In this document: piece after piece, positions 1 to 9,504 of the stretch
Layout of the letters: the number at the start of each line of letters is the position of its first letter
Numbering within the stretch: the first letter of the stretch is position 1
Origin: Fuerstiella sp.
GTDB taxonomy: Bacteria; Planctomycetota; Planctomycetia; Planctomycetales; Planctomycetaceae
Reading direction: 5' to 3'
DNA: 64,000 nucleotides
Assembly (NCBI GenBank): GCA_022843805.1
Contig: JALHMY010000042.1
Span: 1 to 64,000, forward strand
Made by a program: the position numbers and the translations under genes
The notes under the pieces: model-generated
Seen by the model: only the letters and a program-made list of their open reading frames with translations
Databases searched by the model: none
What the model was told of the DNA's origin: nothing

Positions 1-680
1 TTACACACGCAACCCGCGGTTCACCAGCCCCCTCCCGATCTCGCTGCCGCTCGCTCGACCTCCCCCAGCTTTGCTGGGGGAGGAGGTTTTGATAACCTCC
101 CCTCCCGCGCAGCGAAGCGGAGTGGGAGGGGTCGGCCGAAGGCCTGGGGAGGGCTCGCCGCGGGTGGCACTCAACGCCGTCCCAGTTACACTCGCAACCC
201 GCGGTTCACCAGCCCCCTCCCGATCTCGCTTCGCTCGCTCGACCTCCCCCAGCTTTGCTGGGGGAGGAGGTTTTGATAACCTCCCCTCCCGCGCAGCGAA
301 GCGAAGTGGGAGGGGTCGGCCGTCAGGCCGGGGGAGGGCCCGCCGCGAGTTGCACTCAACGCCGTCCCAGTTACACACGCAACCCGCGGTTCACCAGCCC
401 CCTCCCGATCTCGCTGCCGCTCGCTCGACCTCCCCCAGCTTTGCTGGGGGAGGAGGTTTTGATAACCTCCCCTCCCGCGCAGCGAAGCGAAGTGGGAGGG
501 GTCGGCCGAAGGCCTGGGGAGGGCTCGCCGCGAGTTGCACTCAACGCCGTCCCAATAACACCCTCAATCCGCCGTTCACCGGCCCCCTCCCGATCTTGCT
601 TCGCTCGCTCGACCTCCCCCAGCTTCGCTGGGGGAGGAGGTTTTAATAACCTCCCCGCCCGCGCAGCGGGAGTGGAGGTT
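1..680. repeat. 185-bp GC-rich tandem repeat, about 3.7 copies
   Basis: Units begin at 1, 186, 371 and 556, giving a period of 185 bp. The fourth copy diverges near 680, and the array may continue left of the window. Every unit carries a strong palindrome with an 11-bp stem and a TTT or TTC loop (59-83 in the first unit), followed by a second GC-rich stretch. The units differ by scattered substitutions and single-base indels. The long open frames across the array on both strands follow from its GC content and periodicity, so I do not call them genes. The array ends about 25 bp from the stop codon of the next gene. Confidence 0.95.
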
Positions 681-704
681 TCTGCAGACGCCCCAGAAGG
701 CACT

Positions 705-1091
705 TCACTGCATCAGGGTCGGGAACTTTGAGCTGAACGCTCCGCGGCTCATCACCTGTCCGAAGCCAAGCTCGCGAGCTGCCTGCAGCCGTGACTCATG
801 GACATGAGGGCCGTAGGCCACTGCTTCCCGTAAAACGTCGGGCGGGAGACAATTCGCCAGTTCCTGCAGATCCAGCCCTGATGAAGAGAGATCAAGACAG
901 ACCAGCACTCGACAACCTCGAGAGATGCCATCTGAAACCGCAGTTGTCAGTTCGGCAGAAGTTGTGACACGCAGGAATTCGTGCCCCAGGGATTTAGCAG
1001 CTCCGCCGACGGAACTGTTTAACATCAGATCATTGCAGTGTAGCACGACCAGCAGTCCAGGCCGCCTGTCAGCACTCGGCGAAACGCTCAT
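705..1091 (-). CDS. Small receiver-like hypothetical protein (128 aa)
   Basis: This is a short soluble protein whose ATG overlaps the stop of the upstream ExbD-like gene by four bases (ATGA), so the two are probably translationally coupled. It opens with a beta-strand-like stretch (LLVVLHCNDLML, about 12-23). It also has a strand ending VLVCLDLSSSG (about 61-71), where the Asp sits roughly where a response-regulator receiver has its phospho-acceptor. The alternating strands and helices fit a degenerate receiver or flavodoxin-like fold. I see no output domain and no complete acidic triad. Being last in the ExbB/ExbD cluster, it may have an accessory role there, but that is inference. It could equally be an unrelated Rossmann-like protein. 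Confidence 0.7.
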   Translation of the reverse strand: MSVSPSADRRPGLLVVLHCNDLMLNSSVGGAAKSLGHEFLRVTTSAELTTAVSDGISRGCRVLVCLDLSSSGLDLQELANCLPPDVLREAVAYGPHVHESRLQAARELGFGQVMSRGAFSSKFPTLMQ

Positions 1092-1594
1092 TCCTGTTTG
1101 TCCCGTATGGGTGCAAACTTGATGCGACTGATGTAGCGAACCATTTTTCCGTCAACCATTTTGCCCGAACAGGCACTGATGGCGCTAATAATAAATTCGT
1201 AGTTCAGACCGTAATCCGGGTCGATTTCGACTTCCTGCTTATCAAGATTTCCGGGGCCTGTCGCTTTCAGTGCATTGACGCCTTTCAGCACTTCTGAATT
1301 CAGCAGCTGAAAGGCACCTTCCCCTGTGCCAAGAGGATTGCCATTAAAGTACAGCTGACGCAGCTGTCCGGAGCCAGGTTCAGCTTCCATCCGTACTTTA
1401 AACGGCGGAAGGTCGGCGTCCGTAACAGCTGACTGAGCAGGAGCACCGATCGGCATATTGATATCGAAGTCACCTTCCGGCTCCACGATCTTCAGAGTCA
1501 GCATGAAAAAGATGAGCAGCTGAAAAACGACGTCAATCATCGGCGCCATCGGAATCTCAATCTTTGAAGCGGCAGATTGATTGCGAATCTTCAT
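1088..1594 (-). CDS. ExbD/TolR-family biopolymer transport protein (168 aa)
   Basis: ExbD/TolR proteins have one transmembrane helix. They pair with ExbB/TolQ proton channels to couple the proton motive force to work at the outer membrane or in the periplasm. The N-terminus has the family signature: a short basic cytoplasmic stretch, then IPMAPMIDVVFQLLIFFMLT (about 14-33), which includes the conserved membrane Asp that carries protons. The rest is periplasmic. It is the second of two ExbD paralogues downstream of a TolQ/ExbB gene, which suggests a heteromeric complex. It overlaps the next gene by 4 bp. Family assignment is firm, but the cargo or partner is unknown. Confidence 0.9.
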   Translation of the reverse strand: MKIRNQSAASKIEIPMAPMIDVVFQLLIFFMLTLKIVEPEGDFDINMPIGAPAQSAVTDADLPPFKVRMEAEPGSGQLRQLYFNGNPLGTGEGAFQLLNSEVLKGVNALKATGPGNLDKQEVEIDPDYGLNYEFIISAISACSGKMVDGKMVRYISRIKFAPIRDKQE

Positions 1595-1737
1595 GACAAA
1601 CGGTCCGCTTGAAAGTGAGTTTGTACGCCTGCAGAGCGTGGTTCCGGCGTTAACCCCGCAACGAGAACCTGTTTATAAGACCAGTCGGATCTGGTAGTCA
1701 AAGTGATAAACCCCCGCCCGCAACTGACCTGGCGCGT

Positions 1738-2217
1738 CTAAAATTCGGACTTCTGAGTTGCTTTCAGTGCAAAACGCTGAAACGCGATATCATTTTCCTG
1801 GCACATTTGGATCAGGTCCTGGACCTGCCCGGATTTCACTGCTGCATCAGCACGAATTTCGACCGTTACATCGGCAATATCCTTCCCCAGTGCTCGATAG
1901 AAGGCTGCTTCCTGCCTCAAACGGCCACGCACAGATTCGATTGTAAATTTCTGATCACCGTCAAAGACGTATGCCGTTGTATCCACAATCCGTCCATCTT
2001 TGTCACGGTCGAAGCCAAAATTCAATGTAAAAGAGCTCTCACGTTTCACAACCGGCGGTCTGGCCAGCTTGTCCTTTGGTAGTGTGACGCGTTCATCCGC
2101 CTTATCCTGTTCAAAATTGCTGATCATCATGAAGAATGACAACAACTGAAAAACAACGTCAATCATAGGAGTCATGTCGACCTCTGGAACAGTCGAAGGA
2201 TTTCCCTTAATTTTCAA
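1738..2217 (-). CDS. ExbD/TolR-family biopolymer transport protein (159 aa)
   Basis: This is the first of two ExbD/TolR paralogues in the cluster. The N-terminus carries VDMTPMIDVVFQLLSFFMMI (about 14-33), the typical single membrane helix with the proton-carrying Asp in TPMIDVVFQLL. A periplasmic domain of about 125 residues follows. It includes ADVTVEIRADAAVKSGQVQD (about 114-133), the strand and helix usual in the TolR/ExbD periplasmic fold. It lies 93 bp downstream of the ExbB/TolQ gene on the same strand. The two paralogues differ clearly outside the membrane helix, so they are probably not interchangeable. Confidence 0.9.
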   Translation of the reverse strand: MKIKGNPSTVPEVDMTPMIDVVFQLLSFFMMISNFEQDKADERVTLPKDKLARPPVVKRESSFTLNFGFDRDKDGRIVDTTAYVFDGDQKFTIESVRGRLRQEAAFYRALGKDIADVTVEIRADAAVKSGQVQDLIQMCQENDIAFQRFALKATQKSEF

Positions 2218-2310
2218 GGCAATGATCCTCTCAAATCAGCATCCCTGGAAGACGGGATGGCATATCCACCTAGCGCGAGAACCATACGAATCAAAGAAGG
2301 CATCTTAAGG

Positions 2311-3171
2311 TCAGGTGCTCGGTCCAGTCGATTTCGGTTTGCCTGCCGCTGCAAATCGACTCATTAGTCCTTCACTGACCATGCCAATTTCCAGCACCAG
2401 TCGCTGGATTCGGTTTTTGAACATGCCGTAGAAAATCATTGCTGGAATTGCAATTCCCAACCCAAGAAGTGTCGTGAACAAAGCGGTTGAAATCCCTCCT
2501 GCCAATTCGGACGGTTTGGGTGAGACGGACGACTGAGCAATCTTATTGAAACTGTCGATCATCCCCTGAACCGTTCCCATCAGTCCAAGCATGGGAGCAA
2601 TCGTACCAATCATTGCCAGATAACTGAGACGATGTTCCAGAACCATGTTTTCATCTTCGCCCGCTTCCTGCATTCCCTCCATCGCTTCCGCGTATCCGCG
2701 ACTTAAACGACTCATACCAGCCGCAAGCACGCGGGCTACGAAGGAATCATCACTACGTGCCATCTCATATGCGTTTTGAAAATCTTTGGCATTCAGCTTC
2801 TGTTCAAATTCCTCGACGAACTCCGCTGGTAACAATACATCCCGCCGAACCTGTAACAGGTTCATCATAATCAGCGCCACCATAATGAACGACAACATCG
2901 CAAACACCAGAGACCAAAACCATCCACACGCCCTGATCATCGAAGTGAGAAAGCTCTCACTCACTGGAGCCGGGGCAGCCGGTGTTTCGCCAGCGGGCGC
3001 CGGGGTCGCCACCGGGGCAGCATCTGTTTTCGGAACAGCTTCATCAAAGGCCTGCGCCGCGGAACCCGCACCAAACGGAAACACAACGGCCGAAACGGTC
3101 AACATCAGCAACAAAGCCGCCCACGACCGAAGGGAACGTGGCTGTGTTGCAGGTCTGGTCATAGTCGGCAT
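2311..3171 (-). CDS. MotA/TolQ/ExbB-family proton channel protein (286 aa)
   Basis: This is the multi-helix channel subunit that works with ExbD/TolR to convert the proton gradient into mechanical force. The N-terminus is a cleavable-looking signal or first membrane segment (LLLMLTVSAVVFPFGAGS), then an Ala/Pro-rich linker, a membrane helix (SLVFAMLSFIMVALIMMNLL), a cytoplasmic helical region, and the two C-terminal helices. The conserved stretch IGTIAPMLGLMGTVQGMIDS is a clear TolQ/ExbB signature, followed by GGISTALFTTLLGLGIAIPA. A TTG at 3225 could extend the protein by 18 residues. I chose the ATG at 3171 because a GGAG lies upstream and a normal signal sequence follows. The two ExbD genes follow directly. 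Confidence 0.9.
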   Translation of the reverse strand: MPTMTRPATQPRSLRSWAALLLMLTVSAVVFPFGAGSAAQAFDEAVPKTDAAPVATPAPAGETPAAPAPVSESFLTSMIRACGWFWSLVFAMLSFIMVALIMMNLLQVRRDVLLPAEFVEEFEQKLNAKDFQNAYEMARSDDSFVARVLAAGMSRLSRGYAEAMEGMQEAGEDENMVLEHRLSYLAMIGTIAPMLGLMGTVQGMIDSFNKIAQSSVSPKPSELAGGISTALFTTLLGLGIAIPAMIFYGMFKNRIQRLVLEIGMVSEGLMSRFAAAGKPKSTGPST

Positions 3172-3394
3172 GGTCAAGAAATCTCCAGATGGAAAACTGC
3201 CCATCAGCCACAAGTAAAGTTTCAATCAGTCAATTCAGACAATAACGAAATGTACAGCGTAACCCTGCTTTCGTCACCTCTCCCGGCCTGCCAGGATCAC
3301 CACTCCGGGAAAACATAACCCATACGCCGCCAAACGCGCAAACATCCAGAAATTCAGGAACGTCCAAAATTCATCCGCATTTTACCCAAATTCA

Positions 3395-4483
3395 TCAGTC
3401 GGCCTTAAGCTGGGAAACCCAGGTGCTGTTTGGGTATTTTTCACGCAGCCGGTCTGCTGCATCCTGTCCCCGGTCCTGATGACCTGCCCCGCCCCACAGC
3501 TGTGAAAGTCGGAAAAGCGCCTGAGCATGCTCAGCTGGCTCGGACGAATACAACACGTCAACATGAAGGTAGGCCATCAATGCGGCTTTCGGCTCATTCC
3601 GCTGTTTCAGACAATCACCTTTTTGAATCCATGCTTCGGCAAGCACCCGTGTATCCGCTTCGGACGCTTTGCTGATCACTTCATCCAGCGCCAAAATCGC
3701 TTCATTCACCTGGCCCAGTTGCTGCTGACACATCGCTTTTCCCAGCATCCCGTCAAAATGAGCACCTTCCGATCCTGGATCACCCGCACTTTGCTGCACG
3801 ACCTGCTCAAACGCCTGCATGGCGCCAGGACCATCGCCGGTCTGCAACAGCAGTCGTCCCAGCTGAACCCCAGCCTGCAACTGAAATCCTTTCACACTCG
3901 AAGCCTTGACTTCCTGCAAAAGCGCCTGTGATGCGGCTGCGTCAGAATCGGCAATCAGGAACGCTTCGAGGAGTGTCGCCTCGAGGTACCTGAAATTGGT
4001 CTTCGACGCCGTCCGAAACTCCTGAATGGCTTTAAGAGCATCTTCTCGCTTCGATGGATCAGCCTGCGCCTGTTTCACCTGAGTTCGGGCAATCAGAAAC
4101 TGCAATTCGGTTCCGACTCGCTTGTCTGCGCCGGACCCATCAGACTGGATTTGCCGATATTTCTCCAGAGCGGAATCGAGCGCACCGGATCGCTCATTGC
4201 TTTGTGCCTGAGCGAAAAGCGCGGGCTCCTGATCAAATCGCAGGTTTTTTATGTCTGCAACCGAGACGACTTCCTCTTTGCCATTGCTCAATTTGATCGT
4301 AATGGCTTCTGGAGTCATCGCGGAAAATTCTCCGCGCAGAGTGACATTGTCGCTCTTTCGTATCACCTGATCAACGGCCAGACACTGGATGTTTGCTGAC
4401 CACATTATGGCGGCGACGACAATTGCCGAAATTCGTGAAACCCTGTCTGCGTCAATAACGTTCATCATTCCGCTCCATTTCAC
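3395..4483 (-). CDS. Secreted tetratricopeptide-repeat protein (362 aa)
   Basis: The N-terminus has a hydrophobic segment (ISAIVVAAIMWSANIQCLA, about 18-36) that should act as a signal peptide. Next comes a small strand-rich region (VTLRGEFSAMTPEAITIKLS) resembling a short SH3-like or SPOR-like module, and then helical TPR-like repeats to the end. The last repeats are the clearest (for example AEAWIQKGDCLKQRNEPKAA, then ALFRLSQLWGGAGHQDRGQD). This resembles the periplasmic YbgF/CpoB-like TPR partners of Tol systems, and it sits directly upstream of the TolQ/ExbB and ExbD genes. A scaffold or adaptor role in that complex is inferred from position. No catalytic motif is visible. Confidence 0.85.
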   Translation of the reverse strand: MKWSGMMNVIDADRVSRISAIVVAAIMWSANIQCLAVDQVIRKSDNVTLRGEFSAMTPEAITIKLSNGKEEVVSVADIKNLRFDQEPALFAQAQSNERSGALDSALEKYRQIQSDGSGADKRVGTELQFLIARTQVKQAQADPSKREDALKAIQEFRTASKTNFRYLEATLLEAFLIADSDAAASQALLQEVKASSVKGFQLQAGVQLGRLLLQTGDGPGAMQAFEQVVQQSAGDPGSEGAHFDGMLGKAMCQQQLGQVNEAILALDEVISKASEADTRVLAEAWIQKGDCLKQRNEPKAALMAYLHVDVLYSSEPAEHAQALFRLSQLWGGAGHQDRGQDAADRLREKYPNSTWVSQLKAD

Positions 4484-4527
4484 ACGATGGTTTGGTGATC
4501 ACATGGATTCATGGATCACCAGTTGTT

Positions 4528-7500
4528 TTAACCAGCACCGCCCTGGTCTGTTTCGCGAGGTGGTGATTTCTGAGGCCTATCCGCAGGGGATTGATTTTTG
4601 TCGCCCTGGGCTGGTGGTAAACCTTTCACACTTTTGCCTCCAGAATCAGCTTCAGCACTGCCCGCCGGGCGTTGCGGCGATACAGGTTTTGCGGATGTGG
4701 GCCTGGCCGCTGGCTTCGGGGCAGTATCCGACGGACCCGATCCCGACTCCGGTTTTGCCGCACCCCTTGAACGCGCTGTCTCCGTTCCGGATGTATCCGT
4801 CTGCGGAGGGGATGTCTTTGGTGCAGCTGGCCGCCTGACCGGTGGAGCAGGATTCACATTCGACGAAGAAGTCGAAGGCGAAGGCGAGGAGACAGGAGAT
4901 TTCGTTCCCTCAGCCGGCTTTGGACGCGGTTTCGGAGCAAGGTCTGCATTTCCTGACTCCGCTTTTGGTGGCGTGGCCCCGACTGGCTTTCTGGATGCCA
5001 TGCCTGAAGCACTCTCTGCCGTACCTTCCACGGGTGGGCGTCGCACTGGTTTGGCAGCGGTCCCCTGAATGGTCGGCGGTGCGACTTTTCTGCCTGGTGA
5101 GGCCACTCTGGCCGATGCCGCTTCGGATGAAGCACTCCTGCCAGTTTCCTTTTGCGAAAATGCCAATGACCCGGGAGGTAACTCGGCAACCTGTCCAAAC
5201 ACTGAAAAATCGGGGACGCCAGCGCCGAGCGTTCCGGATCCTGGACTCGGAGCAAAATTGACTTTTCTTCGAGTTCTCGGTCGACTGAGCAGGAAGTAGA
5301 ACCCCACAGCAGCCCCGGCCGCAACGCCGATAATCAATGTCGTGACCAGCCACCCCGGACCAGAAGGAGCAGCCGGCGTGACGTTCGTCGGTGGCACACC
5401 ACCTGCCGCCGTTGCCGCAGCCGCCGAATCCGCCGACTTACCAGACTCGTTCTGTCCGGGTACTGCCGCTACCTTTGCAGGTGTTTCGACAGCAGCCACC
5501 ATCACTGGCCGTTCCAGTGGTTTGGGAGTCTGCTTCAAATCCGTTTGAATATCCTGAAACAACCTGTCAAATCGAGACCACCAGACTGCATCAATATCTC
5601 GATAGATCTGTGTAAAGATTGTGATCTCAGCCAGGGCAGATCGCAGCTGAACGGCTCCATCCTGCGCGCCGGTGGCGGCATATCGCCGACGAGCGGATGA
5701 CAACTGCAGCCGTGAATCCAGGAAACGCTCCTTCATTTCCGCTGAAGTGTCTTTCCGGACCGCCTGCTGCAGCCTTCTGGCAATATTGGCCCAGCCCCAG
5801 ATGACCTGATCGCCTTTTTCGTCTTTTACACCCTGAATGGAATCCAGCAGCCGCTGCGGTTGTCCTTCCGCACCCCAGTCGCCCAGAATCAGGGCAGCTT
5901 CGAACTGCGCATCGAGGGCCAGCGGATTCTTTTTCAGAATGTCCGTACAGATCTGATAGGCTGGCTCAAACATCTTTTGCTGGCGACGACATCGGGCCAG
6001 ACGCAGGCGAATGGCCGTTGCCGCAGGTTCCGTTGCCAGATTATTCTGGATCACCGTGTTGTAAGTTTCGGCTGCCTTTTCGAAGTAAGACGCTGCGGCA
6101 GCTGTATCGTCCGAGACGCCTTTGCCAAGCCCGAAATATGTTTCGCCAATCCACAACAGACTGTTGTAATCACTCGGATCACGTTTTTCGAAAACCCGCC
6201 CAAGAAACTTTTCGAAGGAATTCCGTACTTCCGCGAGACGCTGAGTATCACCCGCCTGTTTTAGTCGCTTCAGCTCCTCCTGAAGTTCCATCCCCAGCTG
6301 CGTATAGACGGCCGTAACATCCTGTCCTCCGACCTTCTCAAGTTGTCCCATCGTCTGCAGAGCTTCATCAATCTGCTGTGTGCCCACATAGGCTCGCAGC
6401 AGCAGTCGCATAGTCAGGCCAGCAAACGACTGACTCATGATCCCGGATTCCGGACGACTTTCGGCCTCCGGAACCTGGATTGCATTCACGACAGAATTCT
6501 CGCCACCTGAAGTCAGCCGCTGAATGGACTGAGCAAAGTCACCTTCCATATTCAGAATACTGGCGAGTGAAACTTCGGCGGCGATCACTTCATCCGGCTG
6601 AGCAGCGTCAGGGCCCAGCCGATCCCGAAACAGTTGAATCCCCTGTGTCAGCAGATTCTTTGCTTCGTTTCTCGCTTTCAGCAGATCTTCGGGACTGCGT
6701 CGGTTCTGCGGATCTGCCGTCTCATCCTCAGCCGACTGCATCGACCATGCTGCCCAAAAGGCCTGGCCAGCACTAATACGAGCGGTGGCAAACTGTGGGT
6801 CAGATTCCGGTACCTGCAGAAACCAGGTGGCAGCTTCGAGTGGTTCCTGAAGCTGCTGATAAACGCGTCCCAGGCGGATCCTTGCCTCATTTCCCCTTGC
6901 CGACTGAGGATAGAGTTCCAGGACTTTCACGCAAACATCGCGAAGCAACTGGGTCTCAAAGTCACGATCTCCCCTGGCCGCATCATTCCATGCCTGAACG
7001 GCGGCAGTGATTGCGATATCGGTCGCATTCAGAGCAGTATCCGGGTCCGCCACACGGTCCTTAACCATACAGTAAGAGGACAGAATGACAGCATCAAAAT
7101 TCTTTCGCTGACGATAGTAGATGAAGCTCAGAAGATAGCGAGCCTGTGCGACAGCCTTTGGCTCTGTATCGCTGTTTCGCAGATCGAGCGCCAGTTGCAG
7201 CAGACGTCCCACTTCATTCAGATGCAGATCCAGGGCAGTGGCTTTTTGCTGCCGATCGGTCTCCGTAGCGGCCGCCTCCGCTTCGTCTTTCAGCTTTTGA
7301 ATCTGATCAATCATTCCGCGAGCCCGCTCAAAGGCGGTCTCAAAATCCCGAGGTTCCTTATCCTTTTCACCAAGGGCAGCCTTTAGCCGACGAGACATTG
7401 CGCTGGCTGGCTCCCGGTAAGCACCAGGAAAACGGGCGACCTGCTGAGCATCGGCCATGGCCTGCCGAAGCAGGACCTCTTTTGACTGTGCATCAGCATT

Positions 7501-8667
7501 GCGATCCTCCGACAGCTTTTCTTCCGCAATCGCCTTCTCCCAGAGAATTCCGAGACCGGTGGATGTTGACATCAGCGAGCGGTTCGCAGCAATCCATTCC
7601 GTCGCCTCCTGCAGCACGAGCGGATGGTCGTTCTTCTTTGGATCGTTCAGACAAATCAGTCGATAATGCTTTGCAATATTCTTTACTGTCTGAACATTGG
7701 GATGATCAGACTTGTGTGACAACACTTCCTGATAAAATCCCAGAGCTCTTCCGAGATCATCCTGCTCCTGAAAACACTTACCCATCATCAGTCGCGCGTG
7801 CAGCCCTATCGGATTCGTTCGCCGACTCGTATGAATCGCTTCAAACAGCGAAGATGCTTTAATCAGCGTTTCGTTTCGTTCAGCCGAGCCTTTTTCGAAA
7901 GTCTGACCGCGTTCATACATGCATCTGGCAAGATTGAACCATGCTCCCAGAAATTTTGCGTCGTTATCTTCGCGTTTCTGAAACTGCTCCGGGTCTTTAT
8001 CCTTGTCAATGAATCCCGGAAAAGCCTTTTCCTGAGCCAGATAGAGGTCATGAGCTTTTCGGTAAATGGCTTCGGCGTCATCAATCAGCTGACGGGCCTG
8101 ACTCTGCATCTCCGCTCGCTTCGGTTCATTTGATGGCGACTCGGACTGCCAGATCAGAGTCCTTGCCCGCGCAAACAGAAGTTCCCCCAGACTCGAATTT
8201 GCAAAAGCAGCCTGCGCATGCTGCGGATGCTGACTGATAAACCGCCTCAGAGCTTCCTCTGACTGTCCCAGTATCTGTTCCCGGTCCTGCGGCAGACGTG
8301 TGGCACTGCCCATTTGCTGCAAAGTCAGGCCGCGTTCAAGATCCAGCACGTCGCGTAATTCGGCCGACAGATCCGATTTCCTGCCAAGCTCATCAAGATG
8401 CTCAAGTGCTGTGTCGTAATACCCGCGGGAACGAAGGCCATCAACAAACTCCAGCTCAGTCGTACGACCTTCGGATGACGTCTGACCGTATAGTGGGGAT
8501 GCAGCCAGACCTGCTATGGTTAAACAGATGCAGGTCAGACAAATTAAAGGCAGTGTTCCGACGGCCATTCGAATGAATCGTCTGGCGGAAAAATCACCAT
8601 CGCAGAGAATCCCCGTTTGGCGCAGGGGGTCAGGGGTCTGGCTACCAGCGAGTTTAAATCGCGGCAT
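4528..8667 (-). CDS. Very large TPR protein with a membrane anchor and a Pro/Ala-rich tail (1379 aa)
   Basis: The protein starts with a signal-like segment (LPLICLTCICLTIAGLAASP) and continues for roughly 1000 residues as helical tetratricopeptide-type repeats (examples: LLFARARTLIWQSESPSNEP, ARLMMGKCFQEQDDLGRALG, LRLARCRRQQKMFEPAYQIC). A single membrane helix follows (LVTTLIIGVAAGAAVGFYFL), then an Arg-rich stop-transfer stretch and about 250 residues of low-complexity Pro/Ala/Ser/Lys. The repeats should therefore lie outside and the tail in the cytoplasm. The frame is open to 8901, but the stretch above 8667 does not look like protein, so I took the ATG at 8667; 8568 is also possible. It is 44 bp from the next TPR gene and probably belongs to the same ExbB/ExbD operon. 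Confidence 0.85.
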   Translation of the reverse strand: MPRFKLAGSQTPDPLRQTGILCDGDFSARRFIRMAVGTLPLICLTCICLTIAGLAASPLYGQTSSEGRTTELEFVDGLRSRGYYDTALEHLDELGRKSDLSAELRDVLDLERGLTLQQMGSATRLPQDREQILGQSEEALRRFISQHPQHAQAAFANSSLGELLFARARTLIWQSESPSNEPKRAEMQSQARQLIDDAEAIYRKAHDLYLAQEKAFPGFIDKDKDPEQFQKREDNDAKFLGAWFNLARCMYERGQTFEKGSAERNETLIKASSLFEAIHTSRRTNPIGLHARLMMGKCFQEQDDLGRALGFYQEVLSHKSDHPNVQTVKNIAKHYRLICLNDPKKNDHPLVLQEATEWIAANRSLMSTSTGLGILWEKAIAEEKLSEDRNADAQSKEVLLRQAMADAQQVARFPGAYREPASAMSRRLKAALGEKDKEPRDFETAFERARGMIDQIQKLKDEAEAAATETDRQQKATALDLHLNEVGRLLQLALDLRNSDTEPKAVAQARYLLSFIYYRQRKNFDAVILSSYCMVKDRVADPDTALNATDIAITAAVQAWNDAARGDRDFETQLLRDVCVKVLELYPQSARGNEARIRLGRVYQQLQEPLEAATWFLQVPESDPQFATARISAGQAFWAAWSMQSAEDETADPQNRRSPEDLLKARNEAKNLLTQGIQLFRDRLGPDAAQPDEVIAAEVSLASILNMEGDFAQSIQRLTSGGENSVVNAIQVPEAESRPESGIMSQSFAGLTMRLLLRAYVGTQQIDEALQTMGQLEKVGGQDVTAVYTQLGMELQEELKRLKQAGDTQRLAEVRNSFEKFLGRVFEKRDPSDYNSLLWIGETYFGLGKGVSDDTAAAASYFEKAAETYNTVIQNNLATEPAATAIRLRLARCRRQQKMFEPAYQICTDILKKNPLALDAQFEAALILGDWGAEGQPQRLLDSIQGVKDEKGDQVIWGWANIARRLQQAVRKDTSAEMKERFLDSRLQLSSARRRYAATGAQDGAVQLRSALAEITIFTQIYRDIDAVWWSRFDRLFQDIQTDLKQTPKPLERPVMVAAVETPAKVAAVPGQNESGKSADSAAAATAAGGVPPTNVTPAAPSGPGWLVTTLIIGVAAGAAVGFYFLLSRPRTRRKVNFAPSPGSGTLGAGVPDFSVFGQVAELPPGSLAFSQKETGRSASSEAASARVASPGRKVAPPTIQGTAAKPVRRPPVEGTAESASGMASRKPVGATPPKAESGNADLAPKPRPKPAEGTKSPVSSPSPSTSSSNVNPAPPVRRPAAPKTSPPQTDTSGTETARSRGAAKPESGSGPSDTAPKPAARPTSAKPVSPQRPAGSAEADSGGKSVKGLPPAQGDKNQSPADRPQKSPPRETDQGGAG

Positions 8668-8901
8668 CAACCGGTCCCCACGTTTCACAGGATTCGTGAG
8701 AAGTCTGCGAAGATTCACCGGAAGTCTGTAAAGATTCACCTGTAATTCCTTACGACGCAGCATCGGATACTCCGGACTTGTCACCTGGAAGGAAACGCAA
8801 ATCCATGTCGATATTCCAGAGACTATGTCCAGCATATGCCCTGACAGGGAAACTGACAACGGTCGTATGGAGGAATTGCCTGACGGACAAATGACTTGCA
8901 A

Positions 8902-9504
8902 TCATCTAAATCGACTGCGAAACCGTGGCAAAAACTTCCCTGTACGCTGCCTGTACTGCCTATACGGTTCACCAAATCTCTCCAGCAGTCGCTGCTCTTC
9001 ACGCGGTGTCCTCAGAGCCAGTAACGCCAGAACCATGACGCTGCAAACACCAATCACCAGGTTTGACGTCAGAAGGGTGGCGGATGCCATGAGCAGCGCG
9101 GCCGTGACGTAATAGGGATGGCGAACCCAGCGATACGGACCGATCGTCACCAGTTCCGCTGATTTCCGGACAATCACTGTATCTGTCAGATTTCTCCCCA
9201 GACTACTCAAAGTCCAGTACATCAGAACCGGAGAAAAAATGCCCAAAACTACTCCCGTAAAACGCCCCCAGACGGGAATTCCAATCGCAGCCCAGTCGAC
9301 GAAAGATGGCTTCGTTAGCCACAAAACTGCAGAAATCCACAGTCCAAATCCTGCCAGTCTCAGCAAAATGGCTACCCACAGGCCCTCGTCCCGTCGCGAG
9401 ATTCGCTCGCCGGAAGCAGCCGCCAGTCGTCGATGCCAAAGGACAACGGACATCGTGGCGACTATAATCAGCAGAAATGCGATCCGATAATGTGCTTCTG
9501 TCAT
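8902..9504 (-). CDS. Isoprenylcysteine carboxyl methyltransferase-like membrane protein (200 aa)
   Basis: This is a small integral membrane methyltransferase of the ICMT/PEMT/NnrU-like group. Several membrane helices occupy the first 125 residues. They are followed by the family signature VTIGPYRWVRHPYYVTAALL (about 125-144), in which the RHPxY motif contributes to the SAM-binding pocket, and by the C-terminal EEQRLLERFGEPYRQYRQRT, the usual ending of this family. In bacteria these enzymes have uncertain substrates, possibly lipids or small hydrophobic acceptors. The gene ends about 235 bp before the chosen start of the large TPR gene. Co-transcription is possible but not shown. Family is sure; substrate is unknown. 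Confidence 0.88.
   Translation of the reverse strand: MTEAHYRIAFLLIIVATMSVVLWHRRLAAASGERISRRDEGLWVAILLRLAGFGLWISAVLWLTKPSFVDWAAIGIPVWGRFTGVVLGIFSPVLMYWTLSSLGRNLTDTVIVRKSAELVTIGPYRWVRHPYYVTAALLMASATLLTSNLVIGVCSVMVLALLALRTPREEQRLLERFGEPYRQYRQRTGKFLPRFRSRFR

Noticed and set aside
1-646. Several long open frames on both strands across the first 650 bp
   Set aside because: They follow the 185-bp repeat period, repeat the same peptide blocks and have no ribosome binding site; they are by-products of GC-rich repeat DNA.
4598-5068. Plus-strand frame of 156 residues opposite the large TPR gene
   Set aside because: It mirrors the Pro/Ala-rich tail of the real gene; Gly/Phe-rich composition is a shadow effect and there is no RBS.
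8668-8901. Extended N-terminus of the large TPR protein up to 8901
   Set aside because: The 78 additional residues precede the signal segment and do not look like coding sequence; the gene is more likely to start at 8667 or 8568.
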